Source: an uncultured Saprospiraceae bacterium (GTDB lineage Bacteria; Bacteroidota; Bacteroidia; Chitinophagales; Saprospiraceae). From it: a stretch of 36,959 nucleotides of DNA. Shown one piece after another: positions 8,801-17,744 of this stretch. The stretch is from NCBI GenBank assembly GCA_937924035.1, contig CALDTK010000140.1, positions 1 through 36,959 of the forward strand. Direction: 5' to 3'. Below the pieces are notes generated by a model. It searched no databases. It saw nothing but the letters and a program-made list of their open reading frames with translations, and had not been told where the DNA came from. Every line of letters begins with the position of its first letter. The stretch's first letter is position 1. The translations under genes and the position numbers were made by a program.

Positions 8801-11800
8801 GTAGTAGAGGTCAGTTTGGTACTGAGCATAGCTAAGTCCTGGAGTAATATCAAGAGTTGCAGACGAACCTGGAGTTACAGATGCGGGACCTGCTTGCTCG
8901 AAGTACTCATATGCTTCTTTGCCACTTGTATTGTCAAGATCAGCGAATTGAACGCGTGAAATCCATTCCCACCATGGCTCCCATCCACCAACGTTAACAC
9001 CGTTGCATGGGTAAGTAGGTGCGGTTCCGGTACAATTTCCACCGCCTGTATTGGTCGGTGTTACTGTCACATTATACGTGCAAGTTGCAGAATTACCACA
9101 TGCATCTGTAGCGGTGATTGTTACCTGTGAAGTACCTACAGCGAAGTGAGGAGTACGGTTAGCTGGAAGCTGAGGATCGTACGTGTACGTCAGGCCTCCT
9201 TGCCCACAAGTAGTAGATGCCGTTGGCACTGGAATAAATACATCTGCTCCGTATGCAGCTATTTGTGGAGTCGTTACGTCTGCTGGGCAAGTCAATGAGA
9301 TTGAAGTTGCAGCAGCTGCATTGACAGTCAAAGTAGTAACACTGGTCTCAGTATTTCCACAAGCGTCGGTTGCTGTAAACTCAACGGTATACGTGCCAGC
9401 AGTAAGAGCTGAACCACTAGTAGGACCAGAAGTCTGAGTGACGTTCAATCCTCCGGTAGTACAAGTAGTAGATCCAACTGCATCAGCAAAGGTTACTGTC
9501 GCTGTTGTCTGTCCAGCAGCAATGTTTACAGTTTGGTTTGCAGGACCATTAAGAGTAAGAACCCCTGTTGGATTGCCAGAGCCATTTCCAATACACAGCA
9601 GGTAGTCCTCAATTTCACCGTAATCAAACAGATCACATGAAGAAACAATATGAGAACCACGCTTCATGAAAATTCGCATACGAGTAACACCTTGTACTGC
9701 GTTTGCAGGAATCTGAACTGTTCCTGTTACGGCTGCACTTGTCGCATTCATACGAAGCACTTCTTCACCCGCATCATTGAAATCACCATCTTGATTGAAG
9801 TCAATGCACGCTGTGTAGTAAAGGTCTGTTTGGTAACCTGACCAGCTTAGGCCTGGAGTGATAGTCAAAGAGTAGCTAGATCCTGCGTCTACTGAAGTAG
9901 TTCCTAATTGGTTGAAGAACTTGTAGCCTTCTTTTCCACTTGAGTTATCTAAACTAGCGAACTCTACCTGAGCAATCCATTCATGCCAAGGTTGCGTTCC
10001 ACCAATCTGTCCGTTGCAAGCATATGTAGGTCCAGTTCCTAAACAATTTCCGCCACCAGTTGAACCAGCATTCACAGTGACAACTAAATCGCTAGTAGCA
10101 GAGTTGCCACATGCATCGGTTGCAGTGAAGGTGACAGTCGTGTTCCCGATAGGGAATGCTGATCCTGAAGCAGGACCATTTGAAACCACAACATTTAATC
10201 CACCTTGCGGACAAGTCGTTGAAGCGGCTGGCATGTCATAGTTAACATTAGCAGAGGTTGCCCCTGATGCAGCGGTAGCTGTAACGTCAGTTCCATTCGC
10301 AAGTGTAATGGAAGTAGCTACTCCTGGATTAACAGTAACCAGAAGGCTACTAGTTTCAGAGTTGCCACAAGCATCCGTTGCCGTGAAAGTAACAGTGGTA
10401 GTACCCACTGGGAAAGAACTTCCTGAAGCCGGGCCACTAGAAACAATGTTTAGTCCACCCTGTGGGCAAGTTGTTGAAGCCGCTGGCGTAGCATATGTCA
10501 CATTAGCACTTGATGCGCCTGATGCTGCTGTAGCAGAAACGTTCTGTCCGTTAGCAAGTGTAATACTTGTTGCAGCTGGTTGTACAAGGCCAAAACATAC
10601 ATCATCAACCCAAGCTTCGTTATTTGTACCAGAGTTTGGACGGAAGAACTTTACTCGGATGGTCGCAGTTCCTGCTGGAGCTGTACCTGTTAAGTTAAAC
10701 TCTTGATAGGCTCCTGTAACAAAACGTTCGCTTTGCTCAGTAATGAACATTCCACTCGCATCTAAATACTGTACCCAAACGCCAGAGTTGGTTGCTGTAC
10801 TATGATCTTTTGCAAAGTAACGAAGCGCCCAATCTTGACCTGGAGTAACTGCGAAGTCTTGAAATGCAGAGCTTCCAGTATGGTCTAAACGAAGAGCACT
10901 ATTACCAGAATTTACAGGGCTGGAAGTCAATTTGGCTCCATTCTGGAAATTCCAACCGGTAAGACCATTCTCGAAACCTGGATTAGCAATTAAATTACTT
11001 GCACACGGATCAAGGGGACCAGTACCTCCACCATTCTCACAAGCTGTTGGGCTTCCGTTAAGGCGGATATTTAGATCAGTTTGTTCACCTGCATCGAAAT
11101 GTGCTCCACTAGTTGGTTGTGAAACAATTGTGTAGTTGTACCACCCACTTGCTCCAAACTCGTTCATCTCATGAACGTTTGCTCCAATACCAATCTGCAT
11201 GGAAGGCCCCATGCGAGTGACATTAATCACGCCACCAGCCAAGTGCTGACGACCTGTAAATGTTCCCGTAGTTTGAGTATAGTAGTAAAAGCTGCCAGGG
11301 TTAGTGTACGACTGGTTACAAAGTGGCGCCTTAGGTGAACCAGCTGGTGCAGTAGTTGTGCGCCCGCTGTATGTTACATCAGCGTCGAAAACAACATCTG
11401 CGCGATGTGTATTAATAAAACGTCCTGTTAATCGTGCTGTACCGTCGTCATATTCAACGAACTTAACGTTGTCAGCTCGATAGAAAACACCGTCTCCGCT
11501 AACGTTAGAAACCATCTTAGTGTAGAAAGCATCTAATTGGTTGCTGTTGCTACAAATTCTGATATCCGTAGCATCACGATCCGCACATACAGCTGGGCCA
11601 GTTGGGCCTCCAGCTACCAGAGTTGCTAGATAATCCTCCATTTCACCAAATGAGAAACTTTCACAAGCTCCTGCATAAGCATCACGCTGAACAGTGATAC
11701 GAACTTTGGTACAACCTGGATTTACACCTGCCGGAATTGTAATATTCTGATCGACTGATGATCTATTTCCGAAATGCTCGAGAACAGTTTCACCTGCATC

Positions 11801-12184
11801 ATCGAAATCACCATCACGGTTATAATCAATGTAAACTCGCCAATACAGGTTGGTTTGATAACCTGACCAACTTAGTCCAGGAGTTAGTCGAATACGTACA
11901 GTTGATCCTTCCTCAAGTACGGCTGGGCCTTCGTTTTCAAAGTTAGCGTAAGCCTCTTTACCGCTTGTATTATCAATTGCATCAATCTGTACCCGTTCAA
12001 TCCATTCCCACCATGGCTCCCAACCACCAACATTTACATCGTTGCATCCGTAGGTAGGTGCGCCTTGGCAAGCAGCAAGTTCTTCGCTTGTGTTTTCCGC
12101 GAAAACTGTAGCGGGATTAATTCCAAAAAAACACCAAGCAAAAACTAATAATGCTAGGTTTTTTATAATGTCGAAGTCTCTCAT
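5885..12184 (-). CDS. Giant secreted GEVED/HYR multidomain protein with T9SS type A sorting domain
   Basis: The 2099-aa protein has a signal peptide (residues 1-29) and a modular body. There are three GEVED domains (about 38-190, 713-865, 1048-1203), each with a calcium-binding-like loop such as DYNRDGDFDD. Two near-copies of a carbohydrate-binding-like jellyroll occur (about 383-536 and 1556-1700, NLIANPGFENGLTGW). Eight HYR/Ig-like repeats occur in groups of two, two and four, with conserved STTC and TATDACGN cysteine motifs. Residues about 190-380 are an unassigned beta-rich region. An unnamed Rossmann-like module (about 1713-1912, ILFIVGDTNLNSGD) and an Fn3-like segment follow. The last 80 residues (FPNPASDQLFVSL, ending VKVINE) are a T9SS type A signal. 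It is probably cell-surface attached or released, in adhesion, matrix or glycan binding. No catalytic site is evident. It follows the 1695-aa gene on the same strand but a terminator lies between them. Confidence 0.88.
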   Translation of the reverse strand: MRDFDIIKNLALLVFAWCFFGINPATVFAENTSEELAACQGAPTYGCNDVNVGGWEPWWEWIERVQIDAIDNTSGKEAYANFENEGPAVLEEGSTVRIRLTPGLSWSGYQTNLYWRVYIDYNRDGDFDDAGETVLEHFGNRSSVDQNITIPAGVNPGCTKVRITVQRDAYAGACESFSFGEMEDYLATLVAGGPTGPAVCADRDATDIRICSNSNQLDAFYTKMVSNVSGDGVFYRADNVKFVEYDDGTARLTGRFINTHRADVVFDADVTYSGRTTTAPAGSPKAPLCNQSYTNPGSFYYYTQTTGTFTGRQHLAGGVINVTRMGPSMQIGIGANVHEMNEFGASGWYNYTIVSQPTSGAHFDAGEQTDLNIRLNGSPTACENGGGTGPLDPCASNLIANPGFENGLTGWNFQNGAKLTSSPVNSGNSALRLDHTGSSAFQDFAVTPGQDWALRYFAKDHSTATNSGVWVQYLDASGMFITEQSERFVTGAYQEFNLTGTAPAGTATIRVKFFRPNSGTNNEAWVDDVCFGLVQPAATSITLANGQNVSATAASGASSANVTYATPAASTTCPQGGLNIVSSGPASGSSFPVGTTTVTFTATDACGNSETSSLLVTVNPGVATSITLANGTDVTATAASGATSANVNYDMPAASTTCPQGGLNVVVSNGPASGSAFPIGNTTVTFTATDACGNSATSDLVVTVNAGSTGGGNCLGTGPTYACNGQIGGTQPWHEWIAQVEFASLDNSSGKEGYKFFNQLGTTSVDAGSSYSLTITPGLSWSGYQTDLYYTACIDFNQDGDFNDAGEEVLRMNATSAAVTGTVQIPANAVQGVTRMRIFMKRGSHIVSSCDLFDYGEIEDYLLCIGNGSGNPTGVLTLNGPANQTVNIAAGQTTATVTFADAVGSTTCTTGGLNVTQTSGPTSGSALTAGTYTVEFTATDACGNTETSVTTLTVNAAAATSISLTCPADVTTPQIAAYGADVFIPVPTASTTCGQGGLTYTYDPQLPANRTPHFAVGTSQVTITATDACGNSATCTYNVTVTPTNTGGGNCTGTAPTYPCNGVNVGGWEPWWEWISRVQFADLDNTSGKEAYEYFEQAGPASVTPGSSATLDITPGLSYAQYQTDLYYTAFIDWNRDGDFDDAGEEVLRLNTATSGATASTTVAIPANATPGLTRLRVVMQRDAYAEACESFSFGEMEDYVVCIGGTTPPASSISLNCTANSTVQIAQGSTTATLGYAVPTASTTCNTGGLNLSRTSGPGPNATRSAGTYTVEYTATDACDNTETCSFTVTVLAPAPSNITLNCTANSTVQIAQGSTTATLGYTVPTASTTCNAGGLNVSRTSGPAASATRGAGTYQIHYTATDACGNSESCNFTVTVLAPAASNIALNCTANSTVQIAQGSTTAALGYTVPTTSTTCNAGGLNLSRTSGPGPNATRGAGTYTVEYTATDACGNTETCSFTVTVLAPAPSNITFNCTANSTVQIAQGSTTATLGYTVPTASTTCTAGGLNVSRTSGLAASATRGAGTYQIHYTATDACGNSESCNFTVTVLAPAGPLDPCANNLIANPGFENGLTGWSFLNGAKLTSSPVNSGHEALRLDYTGSSAKQTFAASPGQPWALRYFAKDHSTATNSGVWVQYRRADGTFISEKSQRFIQGAYQEFNLTGTAPAQTASIHVIFKRPNSGTNNEAWVDDVCFAIGGTTNPPAGSCNDNILFIVGDTNLNSGDQAVNDKLIQLGYTVTLRSASASSTSDANGRGLVIISSTVSSSQVGSKFTDVAVPVLTWESYLYDDLKMTGTTVNHDYGTAWHAQRLVGINAHPISAGLSGTRRIANTDLDWNYGRPASSATKVAYVEGQSSSEIAIFAYDAGDHMVGKVAPAKRIGWFWNNTSAAHITANGWQYFSQAVAWATDCASNSSARVAAPVNLYAHATEQGVELEWITDLKQGDDMFELERENESGDWEVIALVTVPTQSTGTESFDYLDGTPTIGTNNYRVRLVSPLESRESQVRSVDYLSADAVTAFPNPASDQLFVSLKGFAGFDVDLIVYNALGQEQARIEVLGADETPVLIQTGNYHSGIYTVYAVAGGAKKAMRVKVINE
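7520..8551 (-). repeat. Four tandem 258-bp HYR repeat units in an A-B-A-B pattern
   Basis: This segment encodes residues about 1212-1555 of the 2099-aa protein as exactly four units of 258 bp (86 codons each). Units 1 and 3 share RTSGPGPNATR and TYTVEYTATDAC. Units 2 and 4 share AASATRGAGTYQIHYTATDAC. The alternation implies that a two-unit block of 516 bp was duplicated as a whole. High nucleotide identity suggests a recent event or ongoing gene conversion. Confidence 0.9.
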
Positions 12185-12285
12185 TTACTGTTGGTTTATC
12201 TCTACCAAAGTTCAGAAAATATGGAATCACTTTTTATGAGAATAACCTACCTCTATTATGCTACTTATATATTGGTACGTAAAAA

Positions 12286-12315
12286 ATTGGGCCACCCGAA
12301 TTCGAGTGGCCCAAT
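12286..12315 (-). terminator. Terminator after the 1695-aa protein gene
   Basis: The arms ATTGGGCCAC (12286-12295) and GTGGCCCAAT (12306-12315) are perfectly complementary, with a self-complementary CGAATTCG inside the loop. On the minus strand a run of six T follows the stem. It lies 46 nt after the stop codon of the 1695-aa gene and about 100 nt before the start of the 2099-aa gene, so the two large genes are probably transcribed separately. Confidence 0.85.
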
Positions 12316-12361
12316 CGATAAATCACACTTCTCTACAAAGAGTAGTGAATTGAAATAGCTC

Positions 12362-15300
12362 TTACTTTTCAGTAATCATAAGCATTTCTGACTTCACATA
12401 ATCTCCAGATTGAAGAGAAATGCCGTACCATCCAGCAGGATAATCACTAACGTTTAGCGTAATGATTTCATCGTCACCGTTTAAGGTACGAGTAGTGACG
12501 ATTCGACCTAGTGGATCGCTAACACGAAGAGTAACCTCTTTGCCTTCAAAGCCAGTGAGCGAAACATTAACGTTTGTAGAAGCTGGATTTGGATAAACGC
12601 TTACATCCCCTAGGCTGATGTAGTTTACAAGTTGAAGCTCACTACTGCGATCATTGCCGTCTGTATAGACCGCAGTGATTCGGTAGAAGTTTTCTCCTTC
12701 TAGAGGATTTGTATCTACATATGAAAGTGTCTGAGGACTATTTCCAGTACCTGACCCTTCGACTTCGTCAATAACAAAGTAGTTGATATCATCTGCTGAG
12801 CGCTCGACTAGGAAGTAATCGTTTTTAAATGCAGTATTATTGAACCATTCAAGTTCAACACTTGAAACACGTTGTTCTGCATTAAGTGTAAGAACATCAG
12901 CAACAAGACGTGCTGTTTCATTTCCAGTACAATTAGTTGCATCACGAACAGCAGCGTCAAATAATGAACGACCGTAAGTAGTCCAGTTAGCAGCACCATT
13001 GTTATCGAGATAGAATCCGATTCGCTTGCCAGGAGCACGCATTCCGCCTGCCATCTGAGCACCTGCTTCATAAGCAAATATAGAAGCCATCCATGGATCC
13101 GCAGGAGCATTAGCGATAATGCGAGCCTCCGAATTCATAACTTTTCCGTAAGCAACCTTTCCTGAAGAACGGTATACATTTTCATGCCCGTTGCCTCCAG
13201 CTGCTAGATTATCAGTGCCATTAACTACATCAAGTAATTGAGTACTTGACGTTCCATAGTCATGACCAGCTGTAGTCATGGTCATTCGCATATCATCGTA
13301 CAAGTATCCTTCCCAGGTCATTACGGGTACAGCAACATCACGGAATTTAGTTCCAACATTACCACTGTTTACAGTAGAAGAAATAAGAACTAAACCTTTT
13401 CCATCAGCATGTTCAGTATTAGCCCAGTGAGCATCCTTTACCATTACATTATATCCAAGTTCGATGAGGCGGTGCTTAATAGCTGCATCGCCATTGTTTA
13501 AAGTAGTGCTACCAACAACGAATAGTACATCTGTATTGCAAACAAGAGGTTGTGCTCCACCATCACAGTCTACATAAGGAGACAGGTTACTTCCAGGAAC
13601 TATAACTCGTGAGCTATTTGTTGGTGTCTGCCAGAATACATTGAAGAAATCATAACCTTGACCTTCCGCGTGAATAAGCTCAGTGTAGTAACGCTTACCA
13701 GCCTCGAGACGAATTGCTACGGACTTTTGACTAGCATACTTTGAAAACTCACGTACACCTGTCCAACCATTTAAACCTGCGATTACTTGAGCATTAGCTT
13801 CAGTATCATCTGTAGAAAGAAGTAGCTTAGTTTGATTGTCTCCAGTCACAGTAAAGCGATACTCTCCTGTAACATCTGGGTGAATATATCCACGAACTCG
13901 CGTTCCATATCCATCACCTGCATCAGCAGGTCCACAGTAAGCTTGAATTAGGCCGCGACTGTCTGGATTGTTCGGGTAGCGACTATCAGACATGAGTTCC
14001 CAAACGTCAGAACTATTTATACCATTCCACACTTCACGTAGTAGTCCTCCTTTTGCAGATACACAATTACTTGGTGAGCTACCTTCGCCATTACCACAGC
14101 TTTCGATATCGCCAATATTGTTCGCTCCTATAAGTGCGAAGCTGCTCTTGCCAGGCTGCTTCCAGTAGATAGCGGCATGATCACCTCCTGCACTCTCCTT
14201 ATGAAGTAACTCGAAGTAGTACGCCTTTCCTGCTGCTAAGTAGAAGCTAGAAGACTTTTGCGAACCATACTTATGCAGTTGGCCTTGGCTTGTGTAACCA
14301 GAGATAGAGGCGATCGTGTAAGCGTAGCTTGCATCAGCTTCAAAACGACTCATTAGTAGTACCGTGTGGTCATCTCCAGAGATTGCAAACTGGTGTTGAC
14401 CAGATTTTTCAGGATAGATCCAACCACGAGTACGTGATCCATAATTGTCGCCAACGTTCGTCGGTATTTTAAGCTCAGTGAGCTTTTGAGTCGCGTCAGG
14501 ACTAGCAGGGAACTTTGCTTCTTTATACAACCATGGAAGGTCTACTCCATTTATGTTTTCAAATCGCTCATAAGTAACTTGACCACGTTGTCCCTCACAA
14601 ACATCGCCTTGAGGACTATCATCGCCGTCTGCACAACAAGCACCAAGTGCTTGGTTGGCTAATACTTCTGATTGAGCCCAAGCGCGGTCATATACAGCGA
14701 CTTTCTTTAAAGAACCTTCCCAGCCACGATCATTCGTCATCTCGTTGAAGAAACCAAGTGAACAGTGTGCACCCCAGTTGCTGAAGTTGCCACCTACATG
14801 CCCACTGTATTGAAGTTCGCCGTCAACATAAAAACTCTCGTTTCCATCTGCATCACGTGTAAATACCAGATGCTGCTCTTGACCAGGCTTTACAGAGTTA
14901 GCAGAAGACACACGATTAGGCATGCCGTTGTTATTCGTTTGTGTCGTTTTAAGACGGAAAATATAGCTTCCGTTTTCCTGTCCTAAAGTAAAGTTACGAG
15001 CACCAGTATTCTCACTATTAGTAACAATACGTGCTGGTCCAGACTGATTCTTATCTGTTGGAATAACCCATGCTTCTAGCGTTAATGCGTTGGTCATCAT
15101 GATGCCATTCGCAATCTTCCGAGCTGAACCTGATTTAATAATACCATGACCATTGCTTTTGAAACCACAGTCCCCTTCGCGTACGATATCATTGGTATTC
15201 TTATTCTCTAGGTGAAGTGGTTGTCCATAACCAGAACGATCATAAACCCACCTTACAAGTGGAGTCTTTAAATTATAGTAAGCAAGAAGTCCATTACTAT

Positions 15301-17449
15301 TCTTTGATGCACATTCTTTCTTAAGTTCAACGATTACATTGAACTCACATAGAAATACATTTCCAGCATCATCTGTTGCAGTATAACTAACAACTGTTGT
15401 TCCTTCCGGGAATAGGTCACCCGGCTGATGAGATGCAGTAATGTCAAGATCACTGTCACAGTTGTCAACGAATGCAGGGATATCCCAAGTAGCTGCAACA
15501 GGAGCAGACTCTTGATCTAACAGTTGAATCTCTGCAGGGCAAGAGTCAATGCGAGGGGCAAACTCATCAGTAATTGTTAACTCTGTAGTACAGTTAATTT
15601 CGTTTCCACGACGATCAACTAGTGTAAAGAGAACTTCAATTGTTCCAATGTCAGCACAGGTGTACGTCTTGCTCTCTACACCATCTAAAAGATAGGTAAG
15701 TGCATCACAACTGTCAAACCGAGGTGCAGCGAAACGAGTGCCTGAAACAATAGTATTACCATTCTGATCTACTTTCTGTGTCCACGGCTGACAGATAAGC
15801 GGTGATGAACCACCTTGTGCTACCACTGGGCCTCCACCCATAAGTGCCTTGTTAGTTATAGTTCCATTCTGATAGAAGATACCTTCATTTGTAATCCAGC
15901 TATCATTGTCTATCAAGTTGTTATTTACGAAAATTCCACAACTGAAATTATTAATTTCTCCAGCATTATTAATGTAACCCTCGTTCGTAAAGATTCCAGA
16001 ACCACTGTTATCAATAACTCCTCCTGTTGTATTGAATAATCGTCCACTTGGGGTATTAAAAATGTCTCCTACGTTTGAAAGGAACCCATAATTTTCAAAG
16101 TCAGCTTCGTTAAAAAGACTTACTCCATTTTCAAAGAACCCTCTATTAACGAGTGTAGATTTATTATAAATTTCAAACAAATTCTCAATGTGTGCATCTA
16201 TTGCATTCGTAAAAGTTGCATTGTTTTCGATCGTACCACCAGAATTATTTGTCAATCTACCTTCATTGATAAAGCGACCATTATTGATAACTTTATCTAC
16301 GTTTTCAAGAAGTGCTTGATTAAAGAAGTCAGCATTATTAGCTATAGTACCTCCATTATTCTGAAGAATTTGACCAGTATTTGTAAATGTTCCATCGTTA
16401 GTTAAAGTACCAACGGTTTTAATAGACCCAGCATTCTGAAAGCTACCAGTATTAGTCAAGTTTGTCCCCTGAATAAAATCAAGCGCCCCTGTTTCACGTA
16501 TCTTAAAATCACCTGTTGCATTGTTTGTAACAATTCCATTCACAGTAACTGGGCGCTCGATACTTACGAGTCCATTATTGATTAACGAAAATACAATATC
16601 AAAGCTCTCTGAATCATTTACTAATAATTTACCACCTTGCTCGATTGTAAGGAAATTAGTGCTTGTTATTGATCCAACGTAAGTGCGGAACTCTCCACTT
16701 ACAAACATTCGTCCTGGAACGTTAGTCAGTGTAGCTTTTTGGCGGAAACTACCTCCAGCCTCTACATTGATGATTCCTGCATTAACCATTGTGGCATCTG
16801 CATAGTTATTCAAGCGGCCACCATCTTTTACATTAATTGTTCCACCACTTGGTGAAGAATAGCTACCACCAGTTCGGTTGTTATAAAAACCTGCAACATT
16901 AATAACTCCAGGATTATTGAAAGTTCCTGTTTCGTAGATTGCAAAGCCTCCTTCAGCAGTTACGTCAATCGTCCCTTCATTGGTGAAAGCACCTTTTGAG
17001 CCAATCCAGCCATCATTAGTCAATGATCCGTTTGTACGTGTAGTGCCTGAAAGTGATGTAAATAGTGACCCTCCTGTTGTAATAGCAAGCGTCCCAAAAT
17101 TCATAAACTCGCCGTGTACATTAATTCTTTTCGATGTGGTAAATGAACCACTTGAAAGTAGCATGCCGCCATTTGCAACAGTTACTGTTGCAGAAGCGGA
17201 TAAATTACCAAAACTTTCTAAGCGGTAATTGATGCTTAAGTTTGAAGCTATATCTACTGTAGTACCTCCTGGAATGACGGCATCATTACCGGAAGCTGGA
17301 AGGCCATTAGACCAGTTAGTCTCGTTGAAGTAGTCAGCATCTGAGCCCCCTGTCCATACAGTCTGAGCAATTAGAGCAGTTCCTGCCAAGAATATTACGA
17401 GTAATGAGAGAATACTGCGTAATGAAAGTTTAGTGTGTGTTCGGTTCAT
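12362..17449 (-). CDS. Giant secreted beta-solenoid/HYR/LamG/PA14 protein with T9SS type A sorting domain
   Basis: I start the gene at ATG 17449 (1695 aa) because it opens a good signal peptide (MNRTHTKL, ending TALIAQ). A TTG eight codons upstream is the alternative. A G8-like entry segment (WTGG, NETNWSNGLPASGNDAVIP) leads into about 500 residues of short N- and G-rich repeats such as LTNDGTFTNTG and INNAGEINNF, which look like a beta-solenoid. Then come an HYR domain (cysteine-containing, TATDDAGN), a LamG-like jellyroll (about 720-930), two PA14 domains (about 950-1110 and 1130-1285), the module also found in the 2099-aa protein (about 1303-1508), an Fn3-like segment and a T9SS type A signal (VYPNPASTNVNVSL, ending MLMITEK). 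Likely an extracellular adhesin or glycan-binding protein; no enzyme motif is seen. The gene has a long, foldable leader. Confidence 0.87.
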   Translation of the reverse strand: MNRTHTKLSLRSILSLLVIFLAGTALIAQTVWTGGSDADYFNETNWSNGLPASGNDAVIPGGTTVDIASNLSINYRLESFGNLSASATVTVANGGMLLSSGSFTTSKRINVHGEFMNFGTLAITTGGSLFTSLSGTTRTNGSLTNDGWIGSKGAFTNEGTIDVTAEGGFAIYETGTFNNPGVINVAGFYNNRTGGSYSSPSGGTINVKDGGRLNNYADATMVNAGIINVEAGGSFRQKATLTNVPGRMFVSGEFRTYVGSITSTNFLTIEQGGKLLVNDSESFDIVFSLINNGLVSIERPVTVNGIVTNNATGDFKIRETGALDFIQGTNLTNTGSFQNAGSIKTVGTLTNDGTFTNTGQILQNNGGTIANNADFFNQALLENVDKVINNGRFINEGRLTNNSGGTIENNATFTNAIDAHIENLFEIYNKSTLVNRGFFENGVSLFNEADFENYGFLSNVGDIFNTPSGRLFNTTGGVIDNSGSGIFTNEGYINNAGEINNFSCGIFVNNNLIDNDSWITNEGIFYQNGTITNKALMGGGPVVAQGGSSPLICQPWTQKVDQNGNTIVSGTRFAAPRFDSCDALTYLLDGVESKTYTCADIGTIEVLFTLVDRRGNEINCTTELTITDEFAPRIDSCPAEIQLLDQESAPVAATWDIPAFVDNCDSDLDITASHQPGDLFPEGTTVVSYTATDDAGNVFLCEFNVIVELKKECASKNSNGLLAYYNLKTPLVRWVYDRSGYGQPLHLENKNTNDIVREGDCGFKSNGHGIIKSGSARKIANGIMMTNALTLEAWVIPTDKNQSGPARIVTNSENTGARNFTLGQENGSYIFRLKTTQTNNNGMPNRVSSANSVKPGQEQHLVFTRDADGNESFYVDGELQYSGHVGGNFSNWGAHCSLGFFNEMTNDRGWEGSLKKVAVYDRAWAQSEVLANQALGACCADGDDSPQGDVCEGQRGQVTYERFENINGVDLPWLYKEAKFPASPDATQKLTELKIPTNVGDNYGSRTRGWIYPEKSGQHQFAISGDDHTVLLMSRFEADASYAYTIASISGYTSQGQLHKYGSQKSSSFYLAAGKAYYFELLHKESAGGDHAAIYWKQPGKSSFALIGANNIGDIESCGNGEGSSPSNCVSAKGGLLREVWNGINSSDVWELMSDSRYPNNPDSRGLIQAYCGPADAGDGYGTRVRGYIHPDVTGEYRFTVTGDNQTKLLLSTDDTEANAQVIAGLNGWTGVREFSKYASQKSVAIRLEAGKRYYTELIHAEGQGYDFFNVFWQTPTNSSRVIVPGSNLSPYVDCDGGAQPLVCNTDVLFVVGSTTLNNGDAAIKHRLIELGYNVMVKDAHWANTEHADGKGLVLISSTVNSGNVGTKFRDVAVPVMTWEGYLYDDMRMTMTTAGHDYGTSSTQLLDVVNGTDNLAAGGNGHENVYRSSGKVAYGKVMNSEARIIANAPADPWMASIFAYEAGAQMAGGMRAPGKRIGFYLDNNGAANWTTYGRSLFDAAVRDATNCTGNETARLVADVLTLNAEQRVSSVELEWFNNTAFKNDYFLVERSADDINYFVIDEVEGSGTGNSPQTLSYVDTNPLEGENFYRITAVYTDGNDRSSELQLVNYISLGDVSVYPNPASTNVNVSLTGFEGKEVTLRVSDPLGRIVTTRTLNGDDEIITLNVSDYPAGWYGISLQSGDYVKSEMLMITEK

Positions 17450-17479
17450 GTACAATGTGTTTGTTAAAGACAATAGCCT

Positions 17480-17564
17480 AGCCTTCTGGTCTTTTGACCA
17501 GTCCTTAGGAGAATGACTGAGGGGATGCCCTGCTCGGGATGTTTAAGAAGACTGAAGGCTTCTT
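17480..17564 (-). promoter_or_regulatory. Foldable 5' leader of the 1695-aa protein gene with competing stems
   Basis: Several inverted repeats lie between the promoter and the ATG at 17449. Pairs are AGCCTTC (17480-17486) with GAAGGCT (17554-17560), CTGGTC (17486-17491) with GACCAG (17496-17501), CAGTC (17499-17503) with GACTG (17515-17519), and AAGAAG (17545-17550) with CTTCTT (17559-17564). The first and last pairs exclude each other, as do the two middle ones, so two alternative folds are possible. This is what a regulatory leader would look like, but I do not recognise a known riboswitch and chance pairing is not excluded. Confidence 0.35.
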
Positions 17565-17616
17565 ACCAAGATTTCAACGAAAATTTTAATGTCGAAATTC
17601 GGAAGAGTAGACAAGG

Positions 17617-17624
17617 CAAATATA
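17617..17624 (-). promoter_or_regulatory. -7 promoter element TATATTTG for the 1695-aa protein gene
   Basis: The minus strand reads TATATTTG, an exact match to the Bacteroidota -7 consensus TAnnTTTG. Transcription would begin near 17611 and give a leader of about 160 nt. A TTG lies only 15 nt upstream of the element, shorter than the usual -33 spacing. A 7-bp hairpin GATTACT/AGTAATC (17684-17703) between this element and gldC may be a weak terminator for the gldC operon. Confidence 0.55.
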
Positions 17625-17744
17625 AATAGTGGAGTGCATCAATGTGGCTTATACAAGATCGTGGGTATCGTCTACCCTAATTAGATTACTATTTAGAGTA
17701 ATCCAATTACTACTAATTACGATTATCTCGTATGCATAATACTC

